Part shown: one piece after another, positions 25,453-34,475 of the stretch
Layout: each line of letters opens with the position of its first letter
How positions within the stretch are numbered: position 1 is the first letter of the stretch
From: Bacillota bacterium
GTDB taxonomy: Bacteria > Bacillota > Clostridia > Peptostreptococcales > Anaerovoracaceae
DNA: 64,000 nucleotides
Direction: 5' to 3'
Assembly (NCBI GenBank): GCA_030526355.1
Contig: JAUNDC010000003.1
Coordinates: forward strand, 62,001-126,000
Notes under the pieces: model-generated
Database searches by the model: none
Told to the model about the DNA's origin: nothing
The model's input: the letters and a program-made list of their open reading frames with translations, nothing else
Position numbers and translations under genes: made by a program

Positions 25453-25470
25453 AAACTATGATTTTCCCCC

Positions 25471-25499
25471 TTGACAAAAACAGACATAAGGTCTAGTAT
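25471..25499 (+). promoter_or_regulatory. Promoter of the riboflavin operon
   Basis: TTGACA (25471-25476), 17-bp spacer, TAGTAT (25494-25499). The start point would be about 25506, a dozen bases before the FMN aptamer. Confidence 0.8.
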
Positions 25500-25518
25500 A
25501 TTTAATGAACTTAATAAA

Positions 25519-25627
25519 ATCTTCAGGGCAGGGTTAGTTTCCCGACCGGCGGTAAAGTCCGCGAGCGCCTGTGCGCATGATCCGGTGATATTCCGGAACC
25601 GACAGTAAAGTCTGGATGGAAGAAGAT
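25519..25627 (+). promoter_or_regulatory. FMN riboswitch (RFN element)
   Basis: The aptamer is closed by ATCTTC (25519-25524) with GAAGAT (25622-25627). Conserved parts are present in order: CAGGGCAGGG, CCCGACCGGCGGTAAAGTCC, GCGAGCGC, GATCCGGTGATATTCCGG, CCGACAGTAAAGTCTGGATG. A switching stem (TATACAA at 25627 with TTGTATA near 25656) and a terminator follow. FMN binding should stop transcription of ribD-ribE-ribBA-ribH. Confidence 0.97.
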
Positions 25628-25668
25628 ATACAATTATGCTAAACGAATATTTTAGTTTGTATACAATG

Positions 25669-25697
25669 CTCTGAAACTTATGTTTCAGAGTTTTTTT
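25669..25697 (+). terminator. Riboswitch-controlled terminator
   Basis: CTCTGAAAC (25669-25677) pairs with GTTTCAGAG (25682-25690), followed by seven T. It is the expression platform of the FMN riboswitch. Confidence 0.9.
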
Positions 25698-25771
25698 ATC
25701 AGGTGATACCTGATATTTCAATGCGGATGTACTGAGCCCTGGACAGATATATGTTCAGGGTTTTTCTTTTT
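25698..25771 (+). terminator. Second hairpin and terminator-like element before ribD
   Basis: ATCAGGT-GAT-ACCTGAT (25698-25714) is a short perfect hairpin. Then AGCCCTGGA (from 25735) pairs with TTCAGGGTT (25754-25762), followed by TTTTTCTTTTTC just before the ribD ribosome site. It looks like a second terminator about 15 bp before the start codon. Confidence 0.6.
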
Positions 25772-25784
25772 CGGAGGAATTATT

Positions 25785-26882
25785 ATGGATATAGAATATA
25801 TGAAGCTGGCACTCGAACTGGCACAGATGGGATGCGGTCATGTAAATCCCAATCCCATGGTCGGAGCTGTTATTGTTAAAAACAACAGAATAATCGGCAA
25901 AGGCTATCATACGCGTTGCGGCAATCTCCATGCTGAACGCGAAGCTCTGGCGGCATGCACCGAATCACCGGAAGGTGCTGAAATGTATGTAACCCTTGAG
26001 CCTTGCTGCCACTACGGCAAACAGCCTCCCTGCACTGATGCAATAATAGAATCGGGAATCAAGCATGTTTATGTAGGCTCACCTGACCCGAACCCTCTTG
26101 TAGCAGGTAAAGGAATCGAAATACTCCGTAATCACGGTATAGATGTCACCGAGAATGTACTTCGTGAAGAATGCGATGAAATCAATTATGTATTTCTCCA
26201 TTATATCAGGACAGGGCTTCCATACGTGGTTATGAAATATGCCATGACTATGGACGGCAAAACTGCAGCAAGAACCGGAGAAGCCAGATGGATAACAGGT
26301 GAAGCGGCCAGAAAAAATGTTCACTATGACAGAAACAGATATGCAGGAATAATGATCGGTATCGGCACACTTCTGGCAGATGACCCTCTCCTCACCTGCA
26401 GACTCCCGGAAGGTAAAAACCCAGTGAGAATAATCTGTGATTCGAAGCTTCGAACACCGCTAACTTCACAGATAGTTAAGACAGCTCACGAAGTACCTAC
26501 AATTATCGCAGCATGCATTTACGACAAAGAAAAAATAAATGCTCTGGAACAGGAAGGCTGCACAGTAATTCAGGTTACCGAAAAAAACGGACATGCAGAC
26601 CTTAATCAGCTTATGACAAAGCTCGGGGATATGAAAATAGACAGCATTCTCCTTGAAGGCGGCAGTCAGCTGAACTGGTCAGCTCTTGATGCCGGCATAG
26701 TAAACAGAGTTCAGACATATGTGGCACCAAAAATCCTCGGCGGCAAAGAAGCTCCTTCACCGGTCGGCGGACTAGGTGCTGACAAACCTGACAATGGATT
26801 CATGCTCACACCGCCAAAGATTACTGTAATTGATAATGATATATTACTCGAAAGCGAGGTAATTAAATGTTCACAGGAATAA
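25785..26882 (+). CDS. ribD: Bifunctional riboflavin deaminase/reductase
   Basis: A 365-residue enzyme for two early steps of riboflavin synthesis. The N-terminal deaminase (1-145) holds zinc through HAERE near residue 49 and PCCHYGKQPPC near 74-84. The C-terminal NADPH-dependent reductase (about 146-365) has MTMDGKTA and LLEGGSQLNWS. The length is normal. ATG 25785 follows GGAGG at a spacing of seven. It is the first gene of the operon, under the FMN riboswitch, and overlaps ribE by 16 bp. Confidence 0.97.
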   Translation: MDIEYMKLALELAQMGCGHVNPNPMVGAVIVKNNRIIGKGYHTRCGNLHAEREALAACTESPEGAEMYVTLEPCCHYGKQPPCTDAIIESGIKHVYVGSPDPNPLVAGKGIEILRNHGIDVTENVLREECDEINYVFLHYIRTGLPYVVMKYAMTMDGKTAARTGEARWITGEAARKNVHYDRNRYAGIMIGIGTLLADDPLLTCRLPEGKNPVRIICDSKLRTPLTSQIVKTAHEVPTIIAACIYDKEKINALEQEGCTVIQVTEKNGHADLNQLMTKLGDMKIDSILLEGGSQLNWSALDAGIVNRVQTYVAPKILGGKEAPSPVGGLGADKPDNGFMLTPPKITVIDNDILLESEVIKCSQE

Positions 26883-27505
26883 TTGAAGAGCTCGGCACCA
26901 TCAGCAGCATCAACAGAACAGCTGCCTCTGCTGTACTGACAATCAGCGCTTCCCTGGTTTTAGAGGATGTTCAGCTGGGAGACAGTATCGCAGTGAACGG
27001 TGTATGCCTTACGGTTACAAGCTTCACTGCTACATCCTTTACGGCAGATGTAATGCATGAAACTTTGAACAGATCATCTCTGGGAGCACTTCGCGCAGGA
27101 AGCAAAGTGAACCTGGAGCGCGCCATGAGTGCAGCCGGCAGATTCGGCGGTCATATTGTATCAGGTCATATCGACGGTACCGGCAAGGTTACGGATATCA
27201 GAAAGGATGATAATGCTGTCTGGTACACCATATCGGCATCACCTGATATCCTGCGGTATATCGTGGAAAAAGGCTCCATTGCCATAGACGGCATCAGTCT
27301 CACAGTGGCTTATGTGGATAACAGATGCTTCAAGGTATCTATAATCCCCCACACCTCAGCAAATACAACACTTGCCTTGAGAAAAACCGGCGACACAGTC
27401 AATCTTGAAAATGACTGCATAGGAAAATACGTGGAAAAGCTCCTCCAGCCATACCAGAAAACCGGAGGCATCACAAAAGAGTTCCTTTTGCAGAACGGTT
27501 TCTAA
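26867..27505 (+). CDS. ribE: Riboflavin synthase alpha chain
   Basis: A 212-residue enzyme that dismutates two molecules of 6,7-dimethyl-8-ribityllumazine into riboflavin and a pyrimidine. It shows the two repeated lumazine-binding barrels of the family. The first starts MFTGIIEELG and contains SIAVNGVCLTV. The second starts near residue 98 and contains SIAIDGISLTVA, with GHIVSGHIDGTG at the junction. The length matches the family. The start overlaps ribD (16 bp), which implies coupled translation. Confidence 0.97.
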   Translation: MFTGIIEELGTISSINRTAASAVLTISASLVLEDVQLGDSIAVNGVCLTVTSFTATSFTADVMHETLNRSSLGALRAGSKVNLERAMSAAGRFGGHIVSGHIDGTGKVTDIRKDDNAVWYTISASPDILRYIVEKGSIAIDGISLTVAYVDNRCFKVSIIPHTSANTTLALRKTGDTVNLENDCIGKYVEKLLQPYQKTGGITKEFLLQNGF

Positions 27506-27566
27506 GACATCGAAAAATATTTAAGACATTATAGAATACATTTGAAAATACAGGAGGTATCAACCA

Positions 27567-28769
27567 ATGTTTAAATTCAACACAATCGAAGAAGCACTTG
27601 AAGATCTGCGAAAAGGCAGAATAATCCTCTGTACTGACGACCCTGACAGAGAAAACGAAGGAGATATGATCTGTGCAGCCGAATTCGCAACTACAGAAAA
27701 CGTCAATCTGATGGCAAGTGCAGCCAAAGGCCTCATCTGCATGCCAATGAGCGCGGAATACTGTACAAAGCTGCAATTTCCCCAGATGGTCAGCGAAAAT
27801 ACAGATAACCACGAGACTGCATTCACAGTTTCCATCGATCATGTGAACACTACAACCGGGATTTCAGCCGAAGAACGCGGCTACACAGCACGTGCATGCG
27901 TTGATGAAAACTCAAAGCCTGAAGACTTCAGACGCCCGGGGCATATGTTCCCCCTTAAAGCAAAGAAAAATGGTGTTCTGGAGAGAAACGGCCACACTGA
28001 GGCTACCGTTGACCTTCTGAGACTGGCAGGCCTTAAGGAATGCGGTCTCTGCTGTGAGATAATGAAGGAAGACGGAACCATGATGCGTACTCCTGAGCTC
28101 ATTGAGCTTGCAAAGGAACATGATTTTAAATTCATCACCATCAAAGACCTGCAGAACTACCGCAAACGCCATGAGAAGCTGGTTGAATGCGAGGCTGTTG
28201 TAAATATGCCTACGAGATATGGTGACTTCAAGGCTTACGGCTATGTCAACAAACTTAATGGCGAACATCACGTAGCTCTCGTCAAAGGCGAAATCGGTGA
28301 CGGCAAAAATCTGCTCTGCCGTGTACACTCTGAGTGCCTGACCGGCGACGCTTTCGGCTCACTCCGCTGCGACTGCGGTCAGCAGCTAGCCTCAGCTATG
28401 ACTCAGGTGGAAAAAGAAGGACGCGGTATTGTTCTCTATATGCGACAAGAAGGAAGAGGCATAGGTCTAATCAACAAGCTGAAGGCATATGAACTTCAGG
28501 ACAAAGGAATGGATACTCTCGATGCAAACCTGGCTCTTGGCTTTGCCGGAGATCTCCGTGAATACTTCATCGGTGCCCAGATTCTCAAGGATCTTGGAGC
28601 TAAGGAGCTGCGACTTCTGACAAACAACCCTGACAAGGTTTACCAGCTGTCTGACTTCGGCATGGAAATCGTAGAACGTGTACCTATCCAGATGGCCGCC
28701 ACCGAAAACGATCTCTTCTATCTCAAAACAAAACAGGAAAGAATGGGACACATTCTTGACTATAAATAA
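27567..28769 (+). CDS. ribBA: Bifunctional DHBP synthase / GTP cyclohydrolase II
   Basis: A 400-residue two-domain enzyme supplying both precursors of lumazine. The N-terminal 3,4-dihydroxy-2-butanone 4-phosphate synthase (1-200) has [14 protein letters not shown] and RPGHMFPL. The C-terminal GTP cyclohydrolase II (about 205-400) holds zinc with [15 protein letters not shown] and has [12 protein letters not shown] 27567 follows CAGGAGG. About 60 bp separate it from ribE, a gap that repeats the TTAAGACATT motif. Confidence 0.97.
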   Translation: MFKFNTIEEALEDLRKGRIILCTDDPDRENEGDMICAAEFATTENVNLMASAAKGLICMPMSAEYCTKLQFPQMVSENTDNHETAFTVSIDHVNTTTGISAEERGYTARACVDENSKPEDFRRPGHMFPLKAKKNGVLERNGHTEATVDLLRLAGLKECGLCCEIMKEDGTMMRTPELIELAKEHDFKFITIKDLQNYRKRHEKLVECEAVVNMPTRYGDFKAYGYVNKLNGEHHVALVKGEIGDGKNLLCRVHSECLTGDAFGSLRCDCGQQLASAMTQVEKEGRGIVLYMRQEGRGIGLINKLKAYELQDKGMDTLDANLALGFAGDLREYFIGAQILKDLGAKELRLLTNNPDKVYQLSDFGMEIVERVPIQMAATENDLFYLKTKQERMGHILDYK

Positions 28770-28818
28770 ACATGAAAAAACTCCGGCTCTGCCGGATCAT
28801 AAAGAAAGGAAATGTAAA

Positions 28819-29283
28819 ATGAACGTATTTGAAGGAAAACTGGTCTCAAAAAAAATAAGAGTTGGTATCATCGCTGCAAGATTCAACGAATTTATCACAT
28901 CAAAGCTTCTCTCGGGAGCTCTTGACACTCTGAAGCGTCACGATGTTTCAGAGGATGACATAGATATCGCATGGGTTCCGGGAGCTTTTGAAATCCCTCT
29001 CATTGCATCGAAGATGGCTTCTAGCGGCAAGTACGATGCTGTTATCTGCCTCGGCGCTGTAATCAGAGGTGCTACTACCCACTACGATTATGTATGTAAC
29101 GAAGTATCAAAGGGCATCGCTCAGGTTTCACTGTCAAGCGGTATTCCTGTAATGTTCGGAATCCTTACTACAGAGAGCATAGAACAGGCTATAGAACGTG
29201 CAGGTACAAAGGCCGGAAACAAAGGCTCAGACTGTGCAGCAGGTGCTATCGAAATGGTTAACCTCATCAGGGAAATGGCTTAA
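28819..29283 (+). CDS. ribH: 6,7-dimethyl-8-ribityllumazine synthase
   Basis: A 154-residue enzyme that joins the RibA- and RibB-derived precursors into lumazine; forms hollow capsids in many bacteria. Family motifs are [40 protein letters not shown] and the C-terminal [13 protein letters not shown] start it at ATG 28819 with AAAGGA upstream; the frame from 28678 would overlap ribBA by 92 bp and is not needed. A short hairpin (28777-28797) sits between the genes. Last gene of the operon. Confidence 0.97.
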   Translation: MNVFEGKLVSKKIRVGIIAARFNEFITSKLLSGALDTLKRHDVSEDDIDIAWVPGAFEIPLIASKMASSGKYDAVICLGAVIRGATTHYDYVCNEVSKGIAQVSLSSGIPVMFGILTTESIEQAIERAGTKAGNKGSDCAAGAIEMVNLIREMA

Positions 29284-29307
29284 TGCCATACAAATATATC
29301 TGAACAT

Positions 29308-29350
29308 AAAACGGGATGCAGATTAGACATCTAATACTGCATCCCGTTTT
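29308..29350 (+). terminator. Terminator of the riboflavin operon
   Basis: AAAACGGGATGCAG pairs with CTGCATCCCGTTTT around the loop near ATTAGACATCTAAT, followed by GCTACTCTTC. Strong stem with T4 on both strands. Confidence 0.88.
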
Positions 29351-29425
29351 GCTACTCTTCTCTACGCTCCGTAGATTGCATTTTACATCCCCTGCTGTTA
29401 ATATAATCATCGAGGAGGCGATTAT

Positions 29426-30010
29426 ATGGATCCTGTAAAAACCGGTAAAATAATACAATTGTTAAGAAAAGAAAAAGGTCTCACCCAGAAACAGCTTGCA
29501 GAGAAAATGTTTATATCAGATAAAACAGTATCAAAATGGGAATGTGGTGCCGGATGCCCGGAAATATCACTGCTGCAACAGCTGGCGGATATCCTAGATG
29601 TTGAGATAGATGCACTTCTCAAAGGGCAGCTGGATCAGAATGACCGGAACGGAGGCAATATGAAAAATCTTAAATTCTATGTGTGCCCTGTCTGCGGCAA
29701 TCTTCTCACTGCCACAGGCGAAGCATCAGTATCCTGTTGCGGAAAGATGCTGGAGCCATCGGAAATCAAAAAAGCAGAAAGTGACGAGAAATTAAGTGTC
29801 GAGCTTATAGATAACGAATACTTCGTATCCAGCAGCCACGAAATGACAAAGGATCACTATATCACTTTTGTCGCACTGCTGACTGGCGACACACTGATTC
29901 TGAGAAAGCAGTATCCTGAATGGGATCTGCAGACAAGGATTCCTAGGATGGCACACGGCAGACTTATCTGGCACTGCAGTAAACACGGCATATTCAGTCA
30001 GTTAATTTAA
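29426..30010 (+). CDS. Helix-turn-helix regulator fused to a desulfoferrodoxin-like iron module
   Basis: A 194-residue protein. Residues 6-64 are an XRE-type DNA-binding domain (LTQKQLAEKMFISDKTVSKWE). Residues 84-107 look like a desulforedoxin centre: C87, C90, C104, C105 (CxxC-x13-CC). Residues 135-190 resemble superoxide reductase: H138 and H144 (HEMTKDH) and C184 and H187 (CSKHG). The spacing H-x5-H, 40 residues, C-x2-H is that of the SOR active site. The first of the four active-site histidines seems to be missing. It is probably an iron-based redox or superoxide sensor rather than an enzyme; this is inference. ATG 29426 follows GAGGAGG. Single gene. Confidence 0.8.
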   Translation: MDPVKTGKIIQLLRKEKGLTQKQLAEKMFISDKTVSKWECGAGCPEISLLQQLADILDVEIDALLKGQLDQNDRNGGNMKNLKFYVCPVCGNLLTATGEASVSCCGKMLEPSEIKKAESDEKLSVELIDNEYFVSSSHEMTKDHYITFVALLTGDTLILRKQYPEWDLQTRIPRMAHGRLIWHCSKHGIFSQLI

Positions 30011-30051
30011 TTTGTGCAAAATGAACTTGTTCGTTTACCGTAACAACATAC

Positions 30052-30084
30052 AAAACCCCGCATCCACATTCCGGCGCGGGGTTC
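30052..30084 (-). terminator. Terminator of the pyr operon (shared with the HTH gene)
   Basis: AACCCCGC (30053-30060 area) pairs with GCGGGGTT (30076-30083). On the minus strand it ends in TTTTG after pyrI. On the plus strand it may weakly end the HTH gene. Confidence 0.75.
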
Positions 30085-30105
30085 CTTTGTCATATATGAA
30101 ACCGA

Positions 30106-30522
30106 TTATTTAGCCTTGCTTTCACAGTAAATACATCTGTAAACTCCGTTTTCCTTGTCTGTCAGCTTGAATACATGCTGCAGCTCCTGCTCAGTAGTAG
30201 TGATGCATCTAGGGTTCTTGCACTTGATGATGTCAACGATCTCTTCAGGAGGATCGATGTGTGTTCTCTTTACAAGCTTACCTTCCTTGATGATATTTAC
30301 TGTGATACCTGGGTCTACGTATCCGATTGCATCCAAGTTTACATCGATTAGCTGGTCGATCTTAAGAATGTCTTTTCTTCCCATCTTCTTGCTTTCCGCA
30401 TTTTTGATAAGAGCAACCTGACAGTCAAGTGAATCAAGACCGAGAATCTTGTAAAGTGTCATTCCTTCGCCTGCTTTGATGTGATCCAGTACGATACCGT
30501 CTTCAATTTTTCCTATAATCAT
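30106..30522 (-). CDS. pyrI: Aspartate carbamoyltransferase regulatory subunit
   Basis: A 138-residue zinc-binding regulatory subunit that pairs with PyrB and passes on allosteric control by nucleotides. The N-terminal allosteric domain starts MIIGKIEDGIVLDHIKAG. The zinc domain has CKNPRC and the later CIYC pair, the four cysteine ligands. It starts right after the pyrB stop codon with GGAGG inside the pyrB end. It is the last gene of the pyr operon. PyrI is absent from Bacillus but present in many Clostridia. Confidence 0.96.
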   Translation of the reverse strand: MIIGKIEDGIVLDHIKAGEGMTLYKILGLDSLDCQVALIKNAESKKMGRKDILKIDQLIDVNLDAIGYVDPGITVNIIKEGKLVKRTHIDPPEEIVDIIKCKNPRCITTTEQELQHVFKLTDKENGVYRCIYCESKAK

Positions 30523-31437
30523 TTATTTCACCTCCAGAAGTTTGAGAATAAGCGCCATTCTTATGTATTTGCCATTGAGTACCTGTTCGAAGTAACGAGC
30601 TCTAGGGTCATCGTCAACAGCGATTGAAATTTCGTTTACACGAGGCAGCGGATGCAGAATGCTCAGATCTTCCTTGGCATTTTCCAGCTTGTCCGGAGTC
30701 AGTATGTAGCTGTCCTTCAGTCTGATATAGTCCTGTTCGTTGAAGAATCTTTCTCTCTGAACTCTTGTCATGTAGAGAACATCCAGTTCAGGCATAGCAC
30801 CTTCGAGGTCGGTTGTTTCAACGTATTCCAGATTGTTCTTCTCCAGAACCTCATGCTTGAGATATTCAGGTATTCTCAGTTCGTCCGGTGAAATGAGGAT
30901 GAATTTAACATTTTCATATCTTGACATTGCACTGATAAGTGAATGTACAGTTCTTCCGAACTTCAGGTCTCCACAGAGTCCGATTGTCAGATTATTGAAA
31001 CGACCCTTTTCTCTACTGATAGTAAGCAGGTCTGTCAGAGTCTGAGTAGGATGGTTGTGTCCACCGTCGCCTGCATTGATGATAGGCACTGTAGATTTTC
31101 TTGAAGCCACCATAGGAGCACCTTCTTTTGGGTGTCTCATAGCAATGATATCAGCATATGCGCCTACAGTTCTGATAGTATCTGCAACACTTTCACCCTT
31201 GGCAGCTGATGAACTCTGTGCTTCGGAGAAGCCCAGCACATTTCCGCCAAGCTCGTACATTGCAGCCTCGAAGCTGAGTCTTGTTCTTGTTGAAGGCTCA
31301 AAAAACAGTGTAGCCAGCTTCTTGCCCTTGCACTTTTCTGCATACTTTGCAGGATTTGCGATAATGTCCTTGGCAGTATCCACCATCTGATCGATTTCTG
31401 CCGTTGTCAGTTCCATAATGTCGATTAAATGTTTCAT
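30523..31437 (-). CDS. pyrB: Aspartate carbamoyltransferase catalytic subunit
   Basis: A 304-residue enzyme joining carbamoyl phosphate and aspartate, the committed step of pyrimidine synthesis. The carbamoyl-phosphate motif [12 protein letters not shown] is near residue 48; [12 protein letters not shown] and [10 protein letters not shown] follow. ATG 31437 is chosen because AGGAGG lies just before it; the upstream ATG at 31467 has no support. It forms with PyrI the heteromeric enzyme. Sixth gene of the operon. Confidence 0.97.
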   Translation of the reverse strand: MKHLIDIMELTTAEIDQMVDTAKDIIANPAKYAEKCKGKKLATLFFEPSTRTRLSFEAAMYELGGNVLGFSEAQSSSAAKGESVADTIRTVGAYADIIAMRHPKEGAPMVASRKSTVPIINAGDGGHNHPTQTLTDLLTISREKGRFNNLTIGLCGDLKFGRTVHSLISAMSRYENVKFILISPDELRIPEYLKHEVLEKNNLEYVETTDLEGAMPELDVLYMTRVQRERFFNEQDYIRLKDSYILTPDKLENAKEDLSILHPLPRVNEISIAVDDDPRARYFEQVLNGKYIRMALILKLLEVK

Positions 31438-31469
31438 TTTTCCTCCTTTTTTCTCCAAAATCATCAAAT

Positions 31470-32102
31470 TTATTTGTTTATCCAGCTCTCATCCTGTGGA
31501 TTCGCTCTGAATGCCATTAACTTTGCAACATCTTCCTCGCTGATATATCCTGTTTCAGCCGCAACCTCAGCTATCGCATCAAAGTCCGAAAGACTGATAT
31601 TCCTGACTTCTGCCGCTGCCAGTCTGTCAAGACCCTTCTGCATACCGTATGTAAAGATGCTTGCGATGCCGATAACCTCGGCTCCCGCTTCTCTCAAAGC
31701 CTCAACAACCTCGATAACGCTTCCTCCTGTTGAAATAAGATCCTCTATAACAACGACCTTCTGTCCCTTTTGCAGTCTTCCCTCTATACGGTTTCCTCTG
31801 CCATGATCCTTGTTGCCTGATCTGACATAACCCATCGGCAGCCCCATAATATGACCCACAATTGCAGCATGAGCGATACCAGCCGTTGAAGTACCCATCA
31901 ATACCTCAGCTTCAGGGTAGTTTTCTCTGATAACATCAACCATAGCGTTCTCTACCAGATTTCTCGCTTCCGGTGCTGTCAGTATCAGTCTGTTGTCGCA
32001 ATAGATAGGACTCTTGATACCGCTTGCCCATGTGAAGGGATCCTCAGGTCTCAGGAAAACAGCTTCTATATCAAGTAATGCTTTTGCTATTTTTTTCTTC
32101 AT
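31470..32102 (-). CDS. pyrE: Orotate phosphoribosyltransferase
   Basis: A 210-residue enzyme that adds phosphoribose from PRPP to orotate. The PRPP loop [13 protein letters not shown] lies near 120, and [16 protein letters not shown] near 22 is typical. ATG 32102 follows AAGGAGG; the frame from 32138 is longer without support. It sits between pyrF (11 bp) and pyrB in the operon. Confidence 0.97.
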   Translation of the reverse strand: MKKKIAKALLDIEAVFLRPEDPFTWASGIKSPIYCDNRLILTAPEARNLVENAMVDVIRENYPEAEVLMGTSTAGIAHAAIVGHIMGLPMGYVRSGNKDHGRGNRIEGRLQKGQKVVVIEDLISTGGSVIEVVEALREAGAEVIGIASIFTYGMQKGLDRLAAAEVRNISLSDFDAIAEVAAETGYISEEDVAKLMAFRANPQDESWINK

Positions 32103-32113
32103 TTTGTTCCTCC

Positions 32114-32812
32114 TTAGTCTGTAAACTCTGCCATGCATCTTTCATATGCTGCCAGCGGGTCTGCCGCTTTGGTGATGCTGCGCCCTACAACTATATAATC
32201 TGAGCCAAGCTCTTTGGCTTTAGCAGGCGTTGTTACTCTTGCCTGATCCCCCTTGTCATCATCTGCAAAGCGCACACCCGGCGTTACCGTCAGGAAGCTT
32301 TCTCCGCAGGTTTCATGAACCTCAGGCGACTCCAGCGGAGAGCACACAACTCCATCAAGACCTGCTGCCCTAGCATTGTCAGCATAATGAGCCACAACCT
32401 TTTTCATCGGCTCGTTTATCATGATATCCGACTCCATCCTCTCCTGCGTCGTGGAAGTCAGCTGAGTCACAGCTATAAGTAGCGGACGGCTTCCATCTTC
32501 CTTTGTAAGCCCTTCAATAGCTGCCTTCATCATATCTATAGTTCCTGCAGCATGGACATTGCACATATCAACATTCATGTCTGAAAGAACCTTCATTGCC
32601 TTTTTTACTGTATTAGGTATATCGTGCAGCTTCAGGTCAAGAAAAACCTTGTGGCCTCTGTCCTTCAGAGCTTTGACAATATCAGGTCCCTCTGCATAAT
32701 AAAGCTCCATACCGATTTTTACAAAAGGTCTTCTTTCTCCGAATCTGTCAAGAAAGCTCAAAGTTTCTTCCTTGCTGTTAAAATCACATGCGATGATTAC
32801 ATCCTTACCCAT
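32114..32812 (-). CDS. pyrF: Orotidine 5'-phosphate decarboxylase
   Basis: A 232-residue TIM-barrel decarboxylase that makes UMP. It belongs to the class opening [12 protein letters not shown], with the catalytic KxxxD-type motif in [13 protein letters not shown] near 60 and the C-terminal [15 protein letters not shown] 32812 is preceded by CGGAGG; the GTG nine bases upstream lies inside that site and is rejected. The start overlaps the pyrD stop by 8 bp. Confidence 0.97.
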   Translation of the reverse strand: MGKDVIIACDFNSKEETLSFLDRFGERRPFVKIGMELYYAEGPDIVKALKDRGHKVFLDLKLHDIPNTVKKAMKVLSDMNVDMCNVHAAGTIDMMKAAIEGLTKEDGSRPLLIAVTQLTSTTQERMESDIMINEPMKKVVAHYADNARAAGLDGVVCSPLESPEVHETCGESFLTVTPGVRFADDDKGDQARVTTPAKAKELGSDYIVVGRSITKAADPLAAYERCMAEFTD

Positions 32813-33722
32813 TGTGCGCACCTCCGATGATTTCTTTTAAATCAGTGATACCGTACTTTTTCATTGCCTCAGGCAGTTCTCTGACTATATTCCTGCATAC
32901 ATACGGATCAGTCAGATTCGCCGCTCCTATCTGCACTGCACTGGCTCCTGCCAGCATCATTTCTATCACATCCTCAGCCGAGCGGATACCTCCTATCCCC
33001 ACAACAGGAATTTTCACATTCTCATAAACCTGATATACCATCCTCAGGGCTACCGGGAAAACCGCAGGCCCCGAAAAACCTCCCATTTTATTGGCAACAA
33101 CAGGTTGCTTTGTTTTAAGATCTATCCTCATGCCAAGAAGTGTGTTTATCAGTGAAATGCCGTCAGCTCCGGCCTTCTCACATTCAACTGCTATTGACAC
33201 GATATCTGTAACATTCGGAGATAACTTAACAATAACAGGTTTTCTGACTACTTCTTTTACTGCCCTGACTACAGAAGCTGCAGCCTGTGGATCGGTTCCA
33301 AATGCCAGTCCGCCGTGATGAACATTAGGGCACGATACATTTACTTCAACCCAGCCAACCTGTTCACATTCTCCAAGTCTTCGTGCCACTTCTCTGTATT
33401 CTTCAATAGAGAAGCCTCCCACATTTGCCATTACTTTCTTATTGAAGCAAGCTGCCAGCTTCGGCAGTTCCTCGCTTATCACCTTATCTACTCCCGGATT
33501 CTGAAGACCTATGGAATTGATAAGCCCTTCGCTGCATTCAGCTATTCTGGGGGTAGGATTGCCGAATCTCGGATCCAGTGTAGTTCCTTTGAAGGAAAAG
33601 CTTCCCAGAACATTGATATCGTACAGCTCGGCGAATTCGTAACCATATCCGAAGGTACCGCTGGCTGCCATTACAGGATTGTCAAGCTGGACGCCACATA
33701 AATCAACTATAGTGTTTACCAT
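32805..33722 (-). CDS. pyrD: Dihydroorotate dehydrogenase, class 1B catalytic subunit
   Basis: A 305-residue FMN enzyme oxidising dihydroorotate to orotate. Class 1B is shown by partner PyrK next door and by the catalytic cysteine in VNVSCPNVHHGG. Other motifs are NSIGLQNPG and GIGGIRSAEDVIEM. It passes electrons through PyrK to NAD+. It overlaps pyrK by 7 bp and pyrF by 8 bp, implying tight coupling. Confidence 0.97.
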   Translation of the reverse strand: MVNTIVDLCGVQLDNPVMAASGTFGYGYEFAELYDINVLGSFSFKGTTLDPRFGNPTPRIAECSEGLINSIGLQNPGVDKVISEELPKLAACFNKKVMANVGGFSIEEYREVARRLGECEQVGWVEVNVSCPNVHHGGLAFGTDPQAAASVVRAVKEVVRKPVIVKLSPNVTDIVSIAVECEKAGADGISLINTLLGMRIDLKTKQPVVANKMGGFSGPAVFPVALRMVYQVYENVKIPVVGIGGIRSAEDVIEMMLAGASAVQIGAANLTDPYVCRNIVRELPEAMKKYGITDLKEIIGGAHNG

Positions 33723-34459
33723 ATGATCTCACCTCTTTCCAGAACCGGACCTTCCTTACAGATCCTTTTATAACCATACTTGGTTTCGCAGGAGCATCCC
33801 ATGCATGCACCGAAGCCGCATCCCATTCTTTCCTCGAAGCTCATGAAGCCATTGATTCCTTGTGCTATGGTTTTATCCAACGCCTTCAGCATCGGTTCAG
33901 GGCCGCATGCACAGAAATCAGTATACTCAAGCTCTTTGACTGCATCTGTTACAAAGCCTTTAATACCTTCACTGCCGTCGGCTGTGGCGATTATAACTTC
34001 AGCACCTAGAGCTTCAAACTTTTCTTTGTAGAACAGCTCATCTGCCGTGTTGAAGCCCAGAACTGCAGCCGGCTTTCTGCCTGCCTCTATAAGCCTTCTG
34101 CAAAGCCCATACATAGGAGGTACACCTGCTCCTCCGCCAACGAGAATCGGTCGCCCTCCTAAAGCTTCGATATCATAGCCATTTCCCAGAGGTGTGAGAA
34201 CACTGAGCTTCTCTCCCTGAGCCATGCTGCTCATTGCTTCAGTACCTTTCCCTACTATCTTGTATACGATTGTCAGGCTGTTATCGTCCCAGTCGCATAC
34301 AGAAATCGGTCTTCTTAGAAAAAACCCTTCAATTCTGATATTTACAAACTGTCCCGGATTTGTTACACCATGAGCTCCTCCCGGGGTACTCAGAACCAGT
34401 TCATATGTATTGTAAGCAATCTCTTTATTGCTGATTATTTCAAAGATACATTCCTTCAT
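33716..34459 (-). CDS. pyrK: Dihydroorotate dehydrogenase electron transfer subunit
   Basis: A 247-residue ferredoxin-reductase-like subunit carrying FAD and a [2Fe-2S] cluster. FAD binding shows in FFLRRPISVCDW, nucleotide binding in VGGGAGVPPMYGLCRRL, and the cluster ligands in CGFGACMGC plus a later Cys in RICKEG. The start ATG 34459 lies behind CAGGAG, 16 bp after pyrC. It links PyrD to NAD+. Confidence 0.97.
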   Translation of the reverse strand: MKECIFEIISNKEIAYNTYELVLSTPGGAHGVTNPGQFVNIRIEGFFLRRPISVCDWDDNSLTIVYKIVGKGTEAMSSMAQGEKLSVLTPLGNGYDIEALGGRPILVGGGAGVPPMYGLCRRLIEAGRKPAAVLGFNTADELFYKEKFEALGAEVIIATADGSEGIKGFVTDAVKELEYTDFCACGPEPMLKALDKTIAQGINGFMSFEERMGCGFGACMGCSCETKYGYKRICKEGPVLERGEIIW

Positions 34460-34475
34460 GCTTCATTATCTCCTG

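Larger units (their letters stand above)
24931..25468. other. Gene-less regulatory stretch with nested repeats
   Basis: No supported gene on either strand. Visible structures include a half-site GGGGGGTATA (25082-25091), the inverted pair GGTATATTTGCA (25115-25126)/TGCAAATATACC (25240-25251), an inner inverted pair AAATGTGCAA (25183-25192)/TTGCACATTT (25216-25225), a metal-regulator-like palindrome at 25244-25266 and a two-copy 25-bp tandem repeat at 25403-25452. It separates the NifX-like gene from the riboflavin leader. It could hold a small RNA or long-range operators. Confidence 0.5.

Noticed and set aside
25428..25721. 97-residue minus-strand frame across the riboflavin leader
   Set aside because: It reads antisense through the FMN aptamer and terminator, whose bases are fixed by RNA structure.
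27471..28328. Minus-strand frames of 87-138 residues in ribE/ribBA
   Set aside because: Shadows of strongly conserved riboflavin enzymes.
28678..28818. Longer ribH start overlapping ribBA by 92 bp
   Set aside because: The family starts at the ATG at 28819, which has its own AAAGGA site.
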